Counted from the stretch's first letter, positions 13,143 to 26,397 are shown. The stretch is DNA of 64,000 bases from Bugulina stolonifera (GCA_935421135.1 OW285189.1:5291072-5355071), one strand, 5' to 3'. The notes: generated from the letters alone by a model not told the origin. Made by a program: numbers and translations.

Positions 13143-13930
13143 TGTATATGTATGTATATGTATGTATGTGTATGTATGTGTATGTATGTGTATGTATGTG
13201 TATGTATGTGTATGTATGTGTATGTATGTGTATGTATGTGTATGTATGTGTATGTATGTGTATGTATGTGTATGTATGTGTATGTATGTGTATGTATATG
13301 TATGTATATGTATGTATATATATGTATATGTATGTATATATATGTATATGTATGTATATGTACTCAATCTGCATACAGTGTACTGTTTCGGTGTGTATAT
13401 GTGTGTATATGTATGTATATGTATGTATATGTAGGTATATGTATGTATATGTAGGTATATGTATATGTATGTATATGTATGTATGTATATGTATGTATGT
13501 ATATGTATGTATATGTATGTATGTATATGTATGTATGTATATGTATGTATGTATATGTAGGTATATGTATGTATATGTATGTATGTATATGTATGTATAT
13601 GTATGTATATGTATGTATATGTATGTATATGTATGTATGTATATGTATGTATATGTATGTATATGTATGTATATGTATGTATATGTATGTATATGTAGGT
13701 ATATGTAGGTATATGTAGGTATATGTGTGTATATGTATGTATATGTATGTATATGTATGTATGTGTATGTATGTGTATGTATGTGTATGTATGTGTATGT
13801 ATGTGTATGTATGTGTATGTATGTGTATGTATGTGTATGTATGTGTATGTATGTGTATGTATGTGTATGTATGTGTATGTATGTGTATGTATGTGTATGT
13901 ATGTGTATGTATATGTATGTATTATAAATA
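13143..13930. repeat. Long TATGTATGTG / TATGTATATG microsatellite
   Basis: About 790 bp of alternating blocks of a 10-bp unit: 'tatgtatgtg' in 13160-13290 and 13760-13905, 'tatgtatatg' between. A short unique interruption lies near 13361-13395. Because the 10-bp unit has no stop in most frames, long open frames appear on both strands; they are artefacts. Confidence 0.97.
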
Positions 13931-14421
13931 TGTTACAATACATTGTATGTATTATGACTTGAACCCAACTTCACCTGAGTGGGCCCTTGTTTTCTACTTT
14001 CTCACAGAATTTAATAGTGATTTGAACTAATGCACTTCCCTAAATAAACATTCTAACATTAGTACAGACTCAACACATTGTAACCTACATGTACATGTAC
14101 TATTAGGAGTTAGCTGTTTGGTCGTATCAGGTCCACAGCCCAATCCTCAATTACTTCCAATAATTATATATGTTTGGCAAACAAACCGAGTGATAGCCAA
14201 GGCAGCAGCAAGTCACTCTTGATATGATCTGTGTCGATCTTTTTTATCTAAAGCGCATATCAGGCAGTACTTATCAGATAACTTGTTTAACTTGAGGGTC
14301 TGTTGGTTGCAGGAAGATTAAATTGATTCTGGCTTAAGCACCATCATGATAATATAGACAGCAACACTCAATGCTGCCTCCCTTCTAGTGCTTAATTTAC
14401 ATTTTCTGTCAGATAGTCAAG
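13931..14421. promoter_or_regulatory. Upstream region of the calcyphosin-like gene
   Basis: This non-coding interval separates the microsatellite from the ATG at 14422. It must hold at least part of the 5' UTR and perhaps the promoter, but no TATA box or other element could be assigned with confidence. Confidence 0.3.
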
Positions 14422-16552
14422 ATGTCTGCCCAAGAAGACTCAGTTGAAAGCAGGGAAGCTCTCACAACTTCAGAGATTATTGACAAAGTGAGAGAGAAAT
14501 GTCTCACCCATGGATTTTCCAGCCTCAAATGTTTCAGCGCCGCCTTCAGACAGTTTGATAAGGACTTTAGTGATTCAATTTCTTTCGATGAGTTTAAACT
14601 TGGTCTTCAACAGTACGATGTTCATATAACTAGGGAACAGGAGAAGGTTGTCTTCCAGGATTTTGACAAAGATGGGTAAGTTAAACGATTACTGCAATCA
14701 TGTACATTGCCTCTATTATATGCGATAGAGCTGTCTGCAAATAGTGGTTGATAACAACATGATTAGCAACTGACTTAGCAGCTGGGGTTTGGGGTTGAAT
14801 GAGGCCATTAGTTGTAGTTTGCATACTTGATGGTTTATTACTAAGAAATACTTCCAGTGTTGAACTCCGACTGCCGACTCTGTGTTACTTGGTTGGAGTT
14901 ATTCCTACACTAAAAATGAGTAAAATGTATGTAGTTACTGTAAAATTATACCAAAAGTAAAATGGTTGAACTAAAATCCACACTGCGTTGTCTCTGAGTT
15001 TATGCTGTGAATATTACATGTACACTGGATGTTGTTTAGTTTCAAACTTCCAATCAAGATATAGCAATAAGTTATAATTTATAGATGATTATTGAATATC
15101 GCAAAAGCCAGTAATTTATAGATGATTATTGAATATGTCAAAAGCTAATAATGTGCAGACGTTATTTAATATGTCAAAATAGCCTGGTGTGAACAATAAA
15201 CAAAAAATGATGCCAGCTAAATAAAACCTAAAAGTTTAGTTTACTTTTCAGTACTTTGCTCTAGCCCTATTCCTAGTCCCAACTTTAGCCTTAGCTCTGA
15301 ATTTATAGTCCAAAAGTTGCAAGTCATTAAAAAGAACTAATGTTCTCATAACTGTATGTAGAGTGATTATATTTTGTACAATATTATTGTTATGATATTA
15401 GGCTAATAATATGTAGTATTGATTCTTTATTTTATACACTGTAAATATTTGTGTGTATGTGTGCATGATACCACATAGGCTATGGCTTGCGTACTTAAGG
15501 ATTACATTACATTAGATATTAGATTATTTTTATCTTCTGGCCTCAGGAAATAAAGGGAAATGTAGCTGACATACCTATTATGTAGCCTACGTATTGTATC
15601 GTCTCTCTATAGAAGAAAAACATTTTTACAAGAAAAAATTTTATACTCACTACCAACTATTTAATAGCATTGTACTGTGTACAGATCAGGTCTAATAGAC
15701 TTTCAAGAGTTCCACCACAGACTGATCCCAGAGTTGAAAGGAAAGAGACTGGAGGTGGTGAGAGAGGTGTTCAATCAGCTCGATGTTAACAATGATGGAG
15801 TGCTCCAGAATGCTGACTTGTACAGTAAGCAAGGCTCATCAAACTTTGATCCCTATCAGTTTTATAGGAATGAAAAAGTATTTTCGTATAATGTTATACA
15901 AAAGTAACCCATAATTCTACACCCATTTTTGTATTTCATAACAAATTCATGCCGGTTTAATACTGAACCCATTTTCTCAACTGTCCAGTAATTGCTTTAA
16001 ACCTTACACTCTTTGGTGTGGGAACAAACAATTTGCCTCTCTGAGATGCTGATAAACATGATCTGCAACATTTCCTAGTATTCTTATTTACTGCATGCCT
16101 GTGCCTCATATGACTTTTTATTAATAGTAGTGCGATTTTCAAAAGCTAAAAATATGTTTTTATGCAAATGAGAATATTTATGCTGCTCAGCAGCTTAATA
16201 AAGTTGATGGAGCATCTTTCAAACAGCCCCCCCCCCCCAGTTATTTTCCCATCTTAGTTTCAGTATAAATTTCCTTGTTGTTGGTTGTTAACTAACCACT
16301 AGCCTCATATTTCTCTATTTGACAGGTATATTTTCGAGCAGAGCCAAGCTCCATCCAAAGTATCTCAGTGGAGAATGGACAACCACAGAGGTGATAAATC
16401 GCCTGATATCATCGTTTGAGGAGGCAGGTGTGAAGGATGGAGTTATCTCCCTTCAAGAATTTGAGAATTATTACTGTGTCGTTAGTTCTTATGTCCAAGA
16501 TGATTTCAGTTTTGAAGAGCATTTAAAGAGTTGTTGGGGTGTCAGTGAATGA
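14422..16552 (+). CDS. Calcyphosin-like EF-hand calcium-binding protein
   Basis: Three exons join in phase: 14422-14675, 15685-15824 and 16326-16552, coding for 206 residues, close to the length of animal CAPSL. EF-hand loops are visible. The first (DKDFSDSISFDE, about residues 49-60) and second (DKDGSGLIDFQE, spanning the first intron) have acidic positions at both ends. The third (DVNNDGVLQNAD) is less regular, and the fourth (around KDGVISLQEFENYY) is reduced. The segment HPKYLSGEWTTTEV before the last EF hand is characteristic of the calcyphosin family. Donors are GTAAGT and GTAAGC. The protein should act as a cytosolic or ciliary calcium sensor by family; its partner is unknown. The gene looks intact and lies convergent to the kinase gene at 19050-24891. 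Confidence 0.92.
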
Positions 16553-16735
16553 CCCCTTTCCTCCATTCGCCTATTTCTACTGATGTTGGGTAGTGGCAGT
16601 CACGCTATGCTCAATTTCTGAAAAATAATCAAAAAATCTTATGCAAGGTTTTGTAGGTTTCTATATTTCAGCCTATGTATCATGTTCATTACTAGAAATC
16701 ATATTTTAATTATCCTTTTATACAGCAGGTATAAT
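16553..16735 (+). other. 3' flank of the calcyphosin-like gene
   Basis: AT-rich sequence after the TGA at 16550-16552, presumably 3' UTR. No separate gene was seen. Confidence 0.4.
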
Positions 16736-16876
16736 TTGTATTGATATTATATTACATGATGTTACATGATATTACATGATATTACATGATATTACATGAT
16801 GTTACATGATATTACATGATATTACATGATATTACATGATATTATATGATATTACATGATATTACATGATATTATA
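16736..16876. repeat. Microsatellite of about 10-bp unit ATGATATTAC
   Basis: About fourteen head-to-tail copies of 'atgatattac' with occasional G or T changes (for example 'atgatgttac'). Confidence 0.95.
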
Positions 16877-19049
16877 TTGAGGCTTCATATAAGTTCTCAT
16901 GTTGTATGTGTATTTGTATGATTTTCTCCACCATTTTGATTTCCTATGAAAGTTGATATACCATAATATTGTACAATATCGTAATCATAATGTACGTAAA
17001 TTTGACATTCTTAGTATATGTATGTTTAATAATATATTATTATAATTATGTGTGTATCTACATATATGTAATTATCATAAACTCAAGTTGTTCAGTATAA
17101 TATGTTTATGGTAATAATACATAGTATAATCTATAAGACTGTACATGGGTGCAAGTCATGGCAGTATTCTAATATATCTATAAATGTAATTATTAATTAA
17201 AGTTGAAATATAATTCTGTGTGTATTGGCATGGCTTCTAATATGATACTATCAAGAATATTTTGCATAATTACTATAATATAGGTAAGACACATACATGT
17301 AAGTGTATACATGTAAATAGAAATAATTGTATGATGTGTACTATACATTATGTAAATCTACCACAAGCAAACCTGTCTACATATCATAATGTAAAATGTT
17401 CTGTTCATATATTAAATGGCAACAGCTAAAAGCATTAGCAGTATAGTTATTAATGGTATTTCTCTTGGGACTATTTAAACTTGGTTAACACATCATCTGT
17501 GTTATTGTATATGTACAATTATCAACATATTATCAAATAACATAATCAACTTAGTAGAGATTTCTCTTCTAGAAAAGTTCACCCACTATTTGGTTATTGT
17601 TGTTGACAACCAGGTCATGGAGGTACATACCAAATGTGCAGGTCATAGAGTACTAACTTGGCTAGAGAAAGTGTTACATTGTAACACGATATACATGTAT
17701 AAAATCTATAATTTATTTAATATTAGCATATCTATCACAGACTGTATTGAACTACATGCATGGCACGATTCAGCAATATTTCACAATTGACTTGTTATGC
17801 ATCTAATTCACAAAACTTGGGATACCTACCATGCTCAAAAGAATCAGTCTTTTAACTATGTTCAGAAAAAGGTGTTGAATTTGCTGATGAAAACATACAT
17901 AGTTGTGTTGACACGATCCTATGTCCATCAACAAGAATAAACAGAAAAAAGCATGCGTCTATTCTAAATTAGTAAAACAGATGCAAAGACATACCAAGTT
18001 TATAAATATGTCTTTAAGTATTATAACAAAGGCTATTGCTTGTATGATGTACCTGTGTTTATCCCAATGCCCACTAGCTCATTTCTCAAATCTTACATTT
18101 TCCATATTTATCAGTTAAAGTTTCTATAAACTTGGGTCTTGGATTTTTTGACCTGAACTAGATAACACCAGTATATTGTAGCCTGTAGTTTAGGATACAG
18201 TGTTGTGAAGTTTGTAAAGAGCTGGATTGAAAATAAGAGAACACAATTTCAAAGAGTGATCACATGTTATACTCTGTTCTTATTACAGCTGCCAGCACTG
18301 CAGTGCTAACTATAGGTTCAAACTAGAGCTATTTGTAATAATATGCCTAAGGGATAGACATTCATACTGGTGCCTCACTGGAGCGATGGGTTGAAAGTTC
18401 AACATTTTCAATTCTTTTTACCCTCATCCCTTACTAAAGCATGACAGTACAATGTATATGCTAGATCCATGGTTAGTGACAGCAGCTATAGCTGGTGGCT
18501 GTAATATTACATTAAAAGGTAAAAGATGTGGAAAAGAGATTTCTGCAACATGGTACATACAATTCAGAACTTATTTAACCTTTGGGGCGGCAAGGTTTTA
18601 GATTCTGTGTGCTCAATGTCCAGATTATACAGGGCCAATTCCTTCTGAGCCTAAGTCCCATGTACAGCTAGCTGATATAACAACCTACTAATACTAGATG
18701 CAAGCTCAGAGTTCAAAGGTCATTGGAGTGGCACATGTTTATTTAAGGTTGGTAATCAATCACCATTAGGCAGGAAAAATATGAAAAGCACAAACCATTT
18801 TAATTCCTGTTATATACTAGCATAACATTAAATTAAAAAATCAAAATATAATTAAATCGTTTAACACCCCTGATAATTGGCACATGAGAGGGATAATAAT
18901 TAGTGTGTTACAGTTTAGATTGTGATAACACAATCCATAGGGTTATTTTCTATGACACAATCAAAATAAATTCTCAAAGCGTATTCCCAAATAATTCAAT
19001 ACCCAATTACTCCAAATGTAGAACAATCAAACTCAGAGTTTTGTCTATT
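16877..19049. other. Gene-poor interval between two convergent genes
   Basis: AT-rich, with many short open frames but none with protein-like composition or splice context. It must contain the 3' UTRs of the calcyphosin-like gene (from the left) and the kinase gene (from the right). No repeat with clear ends was recognised. Confidence 0.45.
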
Positions 19050-20520
19050 TCAGTCAATGAGAGTCAATTGAGCAAAGCCGAGTAGTGACCTGTCGCAGGG
19101 AGCCTCGTTAGGCCCACATCCTGAGTTAAGTCTAAATATTTGCTGCTTCTCGCGCTTCTCGATCACCTTGTCCAAGTTGGCGGCCATGATGATGAGATCT
19201 TGTCCGTCTACAAGACCTGCTTCCACCAGCTCTCTGGACACAGTCTCTGACGTGTCCTTACCGATGGTGAAGTCAAACTTTATATCATGTAACTCTCTCT
19301 GCTCATTCCTTAGCCTCAGTACCAGGTGTAGCTCCTCCCCTTCAGGTTCCTCTGCAATGTTTGTCTCCTTAGCTACAGGAGCCAGGTTGTCTGGGTTGTC
19401 TGTGGAAGTGATGGTTAGGGAAGACTTTTCATCTGGTAGGTCAGTTTCTCCACCTGTGGACACCATTGATACACACAAGGTAAGATAACTCTAGTATACA
19501 CAACAGGCTATGCCTCCCTACACCTTTGCACCAATTCATAGGAAATAGTCAGAGTCTAAAACTATCCATATACTCTCACGAGCTTAATATGGAACTCATC
19601 TACGGAGACAGAGGCACTACAGAAGTAGGAATTCCATGATATTAAATACACAATATATTTTTAAAATACTTCAAGTACAAATACATGTATAGGTGTACAA
19701 AGCATGTAATGTTAGTAGTACTAGCATATATACCGCGTATTGTATATACTGTAAAAATACCCATGAATATTGTCTACAAACTTTCGGCACCACACTCACC
19801 TGATCCTGCAGCATTGACCTTCGACTCCTGAGACAGACGTTTCTTCAAATCTTTAGCTAGTGCCTGTCTTTCCTCAACTCTGGGAGTTCGCTCACTCTGT
19901 GCTGCCAGCCCTGTCCAGCCAGAACACAAACATTATACACTCAAATGTAAGCTATTTCACTACCGTTGCACATCAGATCTTAGCAAGAAGTTGTTCCCAC
20001 ATATGCTGCACACCAAGAAGCTTCGACCCTTGTACTACATATTAAACTGTATAAGGAGTTGTCCACGCATGTCCTATACTACTACTAACACTGTATAAGG
20101 AGTTATCTACACATGTACAGTACTATATGGAGTAATGCACGTGTTTATGCACTGCTGAATCTCAGTCAAAGTGCTCAATGTTTACAACAGAGCTAATTAA
20201 TATTTGGTAGAATCTCACTGTTCTATCTATTTTATTACTATTAGTTTCATGATATATACTGGAATGAAATATATAGCAATCATGTACAGTACTATACTAC
20301 TACTAACACTGTATAAGAAGTTATCCACACATGTACTATATACATATCAGCTTACCTTCAGGACTCTCTGAATCCATGTCATCGTCTGACCACTCCCATG
20401 TCCCATCTTCTGTTTTATGCAGTCTACCGCTAGAACCAGGGACACGCCTCACTTTTTGTGGATTAACTGCAGAACCGCTATCTGATACCAGTGTTTTCAG
20501 TATGTAAGCCTGATAAAACA

Positions 20521-20767
20521 TACAAACTAATTACAAGATTGCAACAAAGTTACTCTGATACAACAATAATATTAATAATCACTCTAGAATATCATGGTGG
20601 TATAATTTGGGAGTTATCGCATCTTGTATATAATACTACTGAACTCCAATACAGGAAATTGGTGGGAGGGGCAACACTGCAGCCTCTCTGACACATTCAA
20701 GAGACAGAACTATGCAACCATCAGCTAAACTAATAATTCACTTCACAATATTAGATTCATGTTTAAC
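20521..20767 (-). other. Intron of the SPAK/OSR1 gene
   Basis: The intron between the last kinase-domain exon and the exon that carries the VRRVPGSSG motif. Nothing else was recognised in it. Confidence 0.7.
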
Positions 20768-21132
20768 CTTATCTTTAGCTTTCCTAGTAAAGAAGTCATG
20801 TTTAAGCAGTTCTTTAGCCGTCGGTCTTTCCTGTGGATCTTTCCTCAGACACTGGTTTATCATTTTCCTGAGGGTCTTTCCATAGTTCCTATATTGATGC
20901 TCATCTTCAGCTCCGCTGTCTATGGTGGGCGGATCATTCTGTAGCGTTAGCATCAGTACCTTCATGGGAGGATACTTATGATAGGGAGCAGTACCTGGTA
21001 CACGCAATATCAGTTATTAGAAAGAAAAGCACATACAGAGTGGAACTAACATCAGACAGTGAGTTAGCATAATTATCACATTAGAATTTGTTGAACAAGA
21101 CTGGTGAAGAAGTTTGTACTGCAAGAGGGTCA

Positions 21133-21444
<312 letters not shown>

Positions 21445-21784
21445 TCAACAGCCATATAAGCTATGATACCAAACTTGGACTATACTTGCAACAAGCAACA
21501 ACAAATACAAAAACAAATCACAGGGAGTTGTAGATGAGTTACATAAGATAGCACAACACCATTCCAAGCTCTCACACAATGGTAGCAACTTTCATGGCAA
21601 TAATGCAATTATAATAAATCATATACTGTACACTGGGTATATAAAACGCCAATAAAAGATAATGATCTTGATAAAAAATGGGCTTGAGAAGGGCATAACG
21701 CGATTTTAATTTAATGAGCCCCACCAAAAATCGATTTCAATTTAACGACCACAAAAGTACAGGATTGTGGTAAAATGTGGTAAG

Positions 21785-21890
21785 GTGCTGGTGGCCGAGT
21801 GGTCTAGTGCTAGTCACTCTGGTCTTGGAGCAATGATGCAAGTTATCTGCAAGGGCGTGGGTTTGAGTCCCACCAATGACCTGGAGGTTT
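21785..21890 (+). repeat. tRNA-derived SINE head (Leu/Ser-type)
   Basis: A box-like TGGCCGAGTGG is followed by a long variable-arm region and B box-like GGGTTTGAGTCCCACC, as in leucine or serine tRNAs. The following sequence continues without a normal tRNA 3' end, and the arms do not fold as a canonical tRNA. It is most likely a SINE rather than a working tRNA gene. It lies in an intron of the SPAK/OSR1 gene. Confidence 0.6.
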
Positions 21891-22199
21891 TCGTCCTGAA
21901 GAAGGTTTTCTCTCTGTGCCATATCGAACTATAATAATGTCTAGCTCTAGGAGCCGTGGTGGCCCCTCGACTAGCTCTGCTATTGGGCAGCCACGTTAAA
22001 GATTTGTGTTTGGCGCCACGGATATTAAGGCAAAATTACAACTTTAAACCGATCTTCTGGCTCATAAGAAGTATATTTACCCCTTTTTATTATCTCACAT
22101 GTATAGTCGAATATAGAATTGCACTTGCAGTAATCCTATCTTACAGTTACAGATGAGATTAGTATTGCATAGCTAATCTTATGGTAGGCAACAATTGAA

Positions 22200-22290
22200 A
22201 AAAAATTTAGTCCTCTAGAGGGATTCGAACCCATGTCCATTGGATTGATAGTCGAGCACTCTACCCATTACACTATCAGATCAGCAGGGG
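22200..22290 (-). repeat. tRNA-like sequence on the minus strand, probable SINE or tRNA pseudogene
   Basis: Read on the minus strand it has TAGTGTAATGGGTAGAG (A box-like) and GGGTTCGAATCCC (B box). The acceptor-stem halves do not pair well, so I do not call a functional tRNA. It lies in the same intron as the SINE head at 21785. A perfect 10-bp stem TTTAACGAGT/ACTCGTTAAA follows at 22419-22446. Confidence 0.5.
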
Positions 22291-23118
22291 TTTTGCGTAA
22301 AAACCAACCATCATATTTGTAATCAACCGCGGTAATACTTTACTCGTAGTGTTGCTACAGCTAATGAAAACAACACGTGCATATGTTTAACTAATAGTTT
22401 AGTAATACAAATTATACTTTAACGAGTTTGATCCACTCGTTAAAATGCTAAATTAAATCACGCGAATGAAACCCAGTGTACAGTATGTAATTGTATGTAA
22501 ACAGCAAAGTTCCTGAGAAAACCTGAAGAAAATTCTGTTGGGCTACATTTCAGTAACAGGAATTTGATGATTGACTTTGGTGATACTGAAGCCTTCCAGT
22601 ATTTTACTAAAACCTTATTATAGGCCTATAGTATGATAGTGTTACTCACACTGGAGGTCACCACAAAAACAACCTACATTTAGACTACACTATACTAAAC
22701 GACTGATCTAGTAGGGATAGGCTACTCTAATGACAAAAAAGTCTGAGTTAATTGCAAATTTATTACCAACTATAGGCTATGTATGTAGGCCTAAGCCTAA
22801 ATGCAAGTAGAAAATTTCAAGTAGAATTTATTGAAAGTAAAGTGACAAAAAGAAAAATAAAGTAATGTAGCAACTAGACTTACCAACAAAAGTGTGCCTG
22901 ACCGTATCTCTGGCCATGTCTTTGCCGACTGCAAGCCATGCACTGACACCAAAGTCAGCTATTCGAACAGTGCCATCTTTTGCCAAAAGAATATTACCAG
23001 CTTTGATATCTCTATGTATTTGACCATTGCTGTGGAAGTATTCCAGAGCCTTAAGTACTTCCTTGAGGACAGTTGCAATCGATGCCTCATCCAGCACACC
23101 ATTTTTAGTATTAGAAGT

Positions 23119-24565
23119 CAGGGGCGTAACTTTTGAAAAATTTTTGGGGTGGCTAGAAGTCGGGTGTTTATGCAGGCCATCGGCCTGCCCGAGCGCGGAG
23201 CGCGAGAGCGGGGTGGGTGCGGGAGGGGCGCAGCGCCCTCCCGCAAGGGGGGTCCGGGGGTCTCCCCCGGAAAAAAATTAGAAAATTACTACCTAGATAT
23301 GCAATTTCGGGACGTTTAAGGTGTAAAATTACTGCTCAAAATAATTGGATATTAGATATGTATAGTCAAGTAAATCAAAGTAGCACAAGACAGCTGGAAT
23401 TTTTCACGCTGTGATACATTAAACTGAGCTTTTCATAAACAGGTATAGAATAAGTTTGAGCGCCGAAAACATATAGGCTAAATTGGTTCTCTAAATAATT
23501 ATTCCTCACTACTAAAGCTTCACTAGAAATTAGACCTATATTATCTCAACTAGGCCACCTTAAGCACACTAGATCTAACATTACTAGTACTGACTAGTCT
23601 ACTTAAACTACTGACCAGGATACTTTACTATCATGATACAAAATAAAAATACAGAAACAAAAAAAAATAAACGGATAAGTCTGCTAACACTAGCACCAAA
23701 AGATTTTGCGTTTTCATTCTCCAGAAAAAATATTTTTTCCTACACTAACACTGACAAGAATAAGAATAGAATCAATTAATTAAATAATACAATATAATAA
23801 AATATATTATAATTATTATTATGATTTATTATTATAATAATAATTATTGGTGGCTACATGAGTGGGGTTTTGATATTATTAAAAATAAATATTAATAAAA
23901 TATAATAATAATAAATTAATATTTATATAATAATTATATAAATATTTATTAATAAAATATTAATTTATTATTATTATATTTTATTAATATCGATTTTTAA
24001 TAATATCAAAACCCCACTCATGTAGCCACCAAATCCAGCAACAAGTTTTGCTCACATACATGCTAACAATCTACTTGGAAGCCTATACAATGTTCATCTT
24101 TTTGTTGGAGGACGGAGGTTGTAAAGAAGCAGTTATAACTTAAAAAGTAGCAACAAGTTATTTGGTCTGTACGGAAAATTCCAAGTTATGTAGCTTGAGA
24201 TTAAAGTAATTCATGGAGCCGGTTTGGCTTTATATTCAATATAATCTACATATTATGCAACTGCAATTATAAGTAGCTACAAACCTTGGGCTAATCACCC
24301 TGATTGTAAATAATGATTGGCTATTTCTAGTAATCCGATAATTTGATTGGTTTGTGGAAAAATAGCGTGTCGCATAAACTATATTCTATACTACATCCTT
24401 AGAAATACGTAGTAAGGAAAACTTTACCGCGGCCATAGGAGAAGATAACTCTATGGCCGCCGTAGAATTGATACCCCTGAATTCAAAAACACCATTTTTG
24501 GGCCACTTTATTTTGAAATTTAGGGGCGGCCATGCCGCTCTGCCGCCCCTAAAGTTACGGCCCTG
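23119..24565. mobile_element. hAT-like element inside the kinase coding exon (5-bp duplication GAAGT)
   Basis: The element is 1,447 bp with ends CAGGGGCGTAAC and GTTACGGCCCTG. GAAGT flanks it on both sides (23114-23118 and 24566-24570). Removing the element and one GAAGT rejoins the kinase frame exactly. The same termini and a 5-bp duplication occur in the element at 44345-45016, so this is a family. There is no transposase frame. The interior has a GC-rich block (23180-23275), an AT-rich block and a large palindrome at 23847-24032. Confidence 0.93.
23847..24032. repeat. Large near-perfect palindrome within the transposon
   Basis: The left arm starts TTGGTGGCTACATGAGTGGG and the right arm ends with its inverse. 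The match continues through 'gttttgatattattaaaaat' and, less perfectly, through an AT-only centre. As RNA or single-stranded DNA it would form a hairpin of about 90 bp. It may be a MITE nested in the hAT-like element, but no target duplication is clear. Confidence 0.85.
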
Positions 24566-25586
24566 GAAGTTCTCATTCGTTGCTTAATTATGTCTAATAG
24601 GGAACCGTAGTCACACAACTGCATTATTACCCAAAGTTCATCTTTCACCACCATAGACGTGTAATATTGAACAACATTTTCGTGCTGACACTGACTCATT
24701 GCTTGTATTTCTTTTAACAACTCGTCCAGGGACGTGTTGCTCTTTTCAAGGTTTATTCTTTTAATAGCCACTTGTTCATTTCGAGGTTTACACAGCGCCC
24801 GTTGGACTACTGAGGTGGCACCAGACCCTATTACATCGCCAAGTTCGTAGTCATCGCGGTTAGTAGACCACACCACCTTTTCTGAAGCCATTATTCAGCC
24901 AACACCTTTCCCTTTCCAACAAGCTTTTCATGAACTTTTCCCCATAAAGTGTGCCTAGCCCTTGTGTCTAGACCGGGCCTTTGGATGAATCGAGATTCGA
25001 CGTATAAAAACAATGTTTTTATCCATATAATTGATCGTCAGTGCTCCAAGATTTGTGCTATGTCGAGGTTATAATTGTTGTTGAATCACGTAATTTTCTA
25101 TTTAGTTTCTGCGCATCGTGTCATTCATGAGAAGAAAACTACAATTAGCATATTGCAATCCACCAAAGAGTTGTCTAATAACTACGTAAGATGTGTTTTT
25201 ACATGTGGTACGTCACATGCACATAGTTATGCATGTACATGTACACTTCGAGTAGCTGTTAGCCCTAAATAAAAAAACATGTCCACTAAAACAAGCTTTA
25301 CTAGTACATGTACATTGCACATTCTGGCACTGAATCACAGCATCTCCTCATGTAGCAATAAAATAAAAAAATAATAGACACTAGGAGATCTTACACAGAT
25401 GTACATCCTTTACTGTATTTATTTTGGTCAGCAAAATTTAAAAAATGACTATGAGATCAACATAGAATATTTTTTTGCACTTTCCATGAAACCCAAAATA
25501 TGATACTGATATTTATTACATGGACACTGTATTGTGTTGCACATTAAATAAAGTTATATATATTATATACATAAAACTTGTATACC

Positions 25587-25812
25587 GTTTTTGCGACCTA
25601 GATTTTCCAGGTTGACTTACTAAAAAGTTTTCTGGCACACATCAATAACCGAGTTGCAAACACACCGGCCTGGGCCGAAGGCAAAATCCTCATTTTCGTG
25701 CTAGGGATTGTTCCTTCCAAGCAAAAGTCCAGGTCAATAGCCCTTTTGGCCTAGGCTAGATGGCCATCTTGGAATTTTGATTTGCAACCGGGGTTCGTCT
25801 AAGAGATCAAAA
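25587..25812. repeat. Dispersed foldback repeat, copy 3
   Basis: Shares with 10555-10823 the words 'cggcctgggccgaaggcaaa', 'tcctcattttcg', 'ccaagcaaa', 'aatagccctt' and 'ggccatctt'. The terminal inverted repeats have decayed ('tttttgcgacct' at the left, 'aagagatcaaa' at the right). Confidence 0.7.
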
Positions 25813-26332
25813 TTTAAGAAATAGGATGCAATTCCTTCTACACTTTTCCCCTCTTCTATCTATCCACAATTTCTAAAGTCATTGAATGGAACATACATAT
25901 ACATACATGTATTACATGTACACCTATTCCTATTAATAATGATCAATGCTATTAAACTCTTGGAGCATAGGCACTCCTCAACTAACAACCAAAACAAATG
26001 TTTTATATTCATTTAGACCGGTTGGAGGCAACTTGTTGTTATTCTTGTTAGTTCCTGAGAGTAAATGATTATAACTGAAAGAGTGCTGTATTGTAATGGT
26101 TCAGGACATTTGTATATACGACTCCAGCCACCCTGATGGACCTTATAGCACACTAAGTGCCTAGTAGTTGCCACAGCACTACTCATCTAACACTTGTTCT
26201 CTTGCACTTAGCTGTTCTTATACTTATACTTGTCTTATATTGCATGTCTAACCATACATTCGATAATTACATACCTGTATATAGCATTACTGAGACATTG
26301 TACTGTTTTTATACCCATGTAAAGAGGCCCTT

Positions 26333-26397
26333 TATATTTATAGCAAATGAATGATGACAATAATAATAATTATTGTCTCATTCATTCGCTATAAATA
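26333..26397. repeat. Hairpin downstream of the Roco-caspase stop codon
   Basis: The left arm TTTATAGCAAATGAATGATG is mirrored by the right arm CATTCATTCGCTATAAATA around an AT centre. It lies about 220-285 bp beyond the stop codon, so it may sit in the 3' UTR or be a tiny MITE. Confidence 0.65.

Noticed and set aside
13088..13962. Long open frames on both strands with Tyr/Val/Cys/Met or Tyr/Thr/His/Ile repeats
   Set aside because: They are translations of the TATGTATGTG microsatellite, which lacks stops in most frames.
21785..22290. Two functional tRNA genes in a kinase-gene intron
   Set aside because: A and B boxes are present but the acceptor arms do not pair well and flanking sequence continues as repeat; SINE or tRNA pseudogene is more likely.
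21670..22470. Terminal inverted repeats (CGCGATTTTAATTTAATGAG against the right-hand CTAAATTAAATCACGCG) of a transposon or a Helitron 3' hairpin at 22419-22446
   Set aside because: The arms align only loosely, no target duplication was found, and the hairpin is not followed by a proper CTRR-T end.
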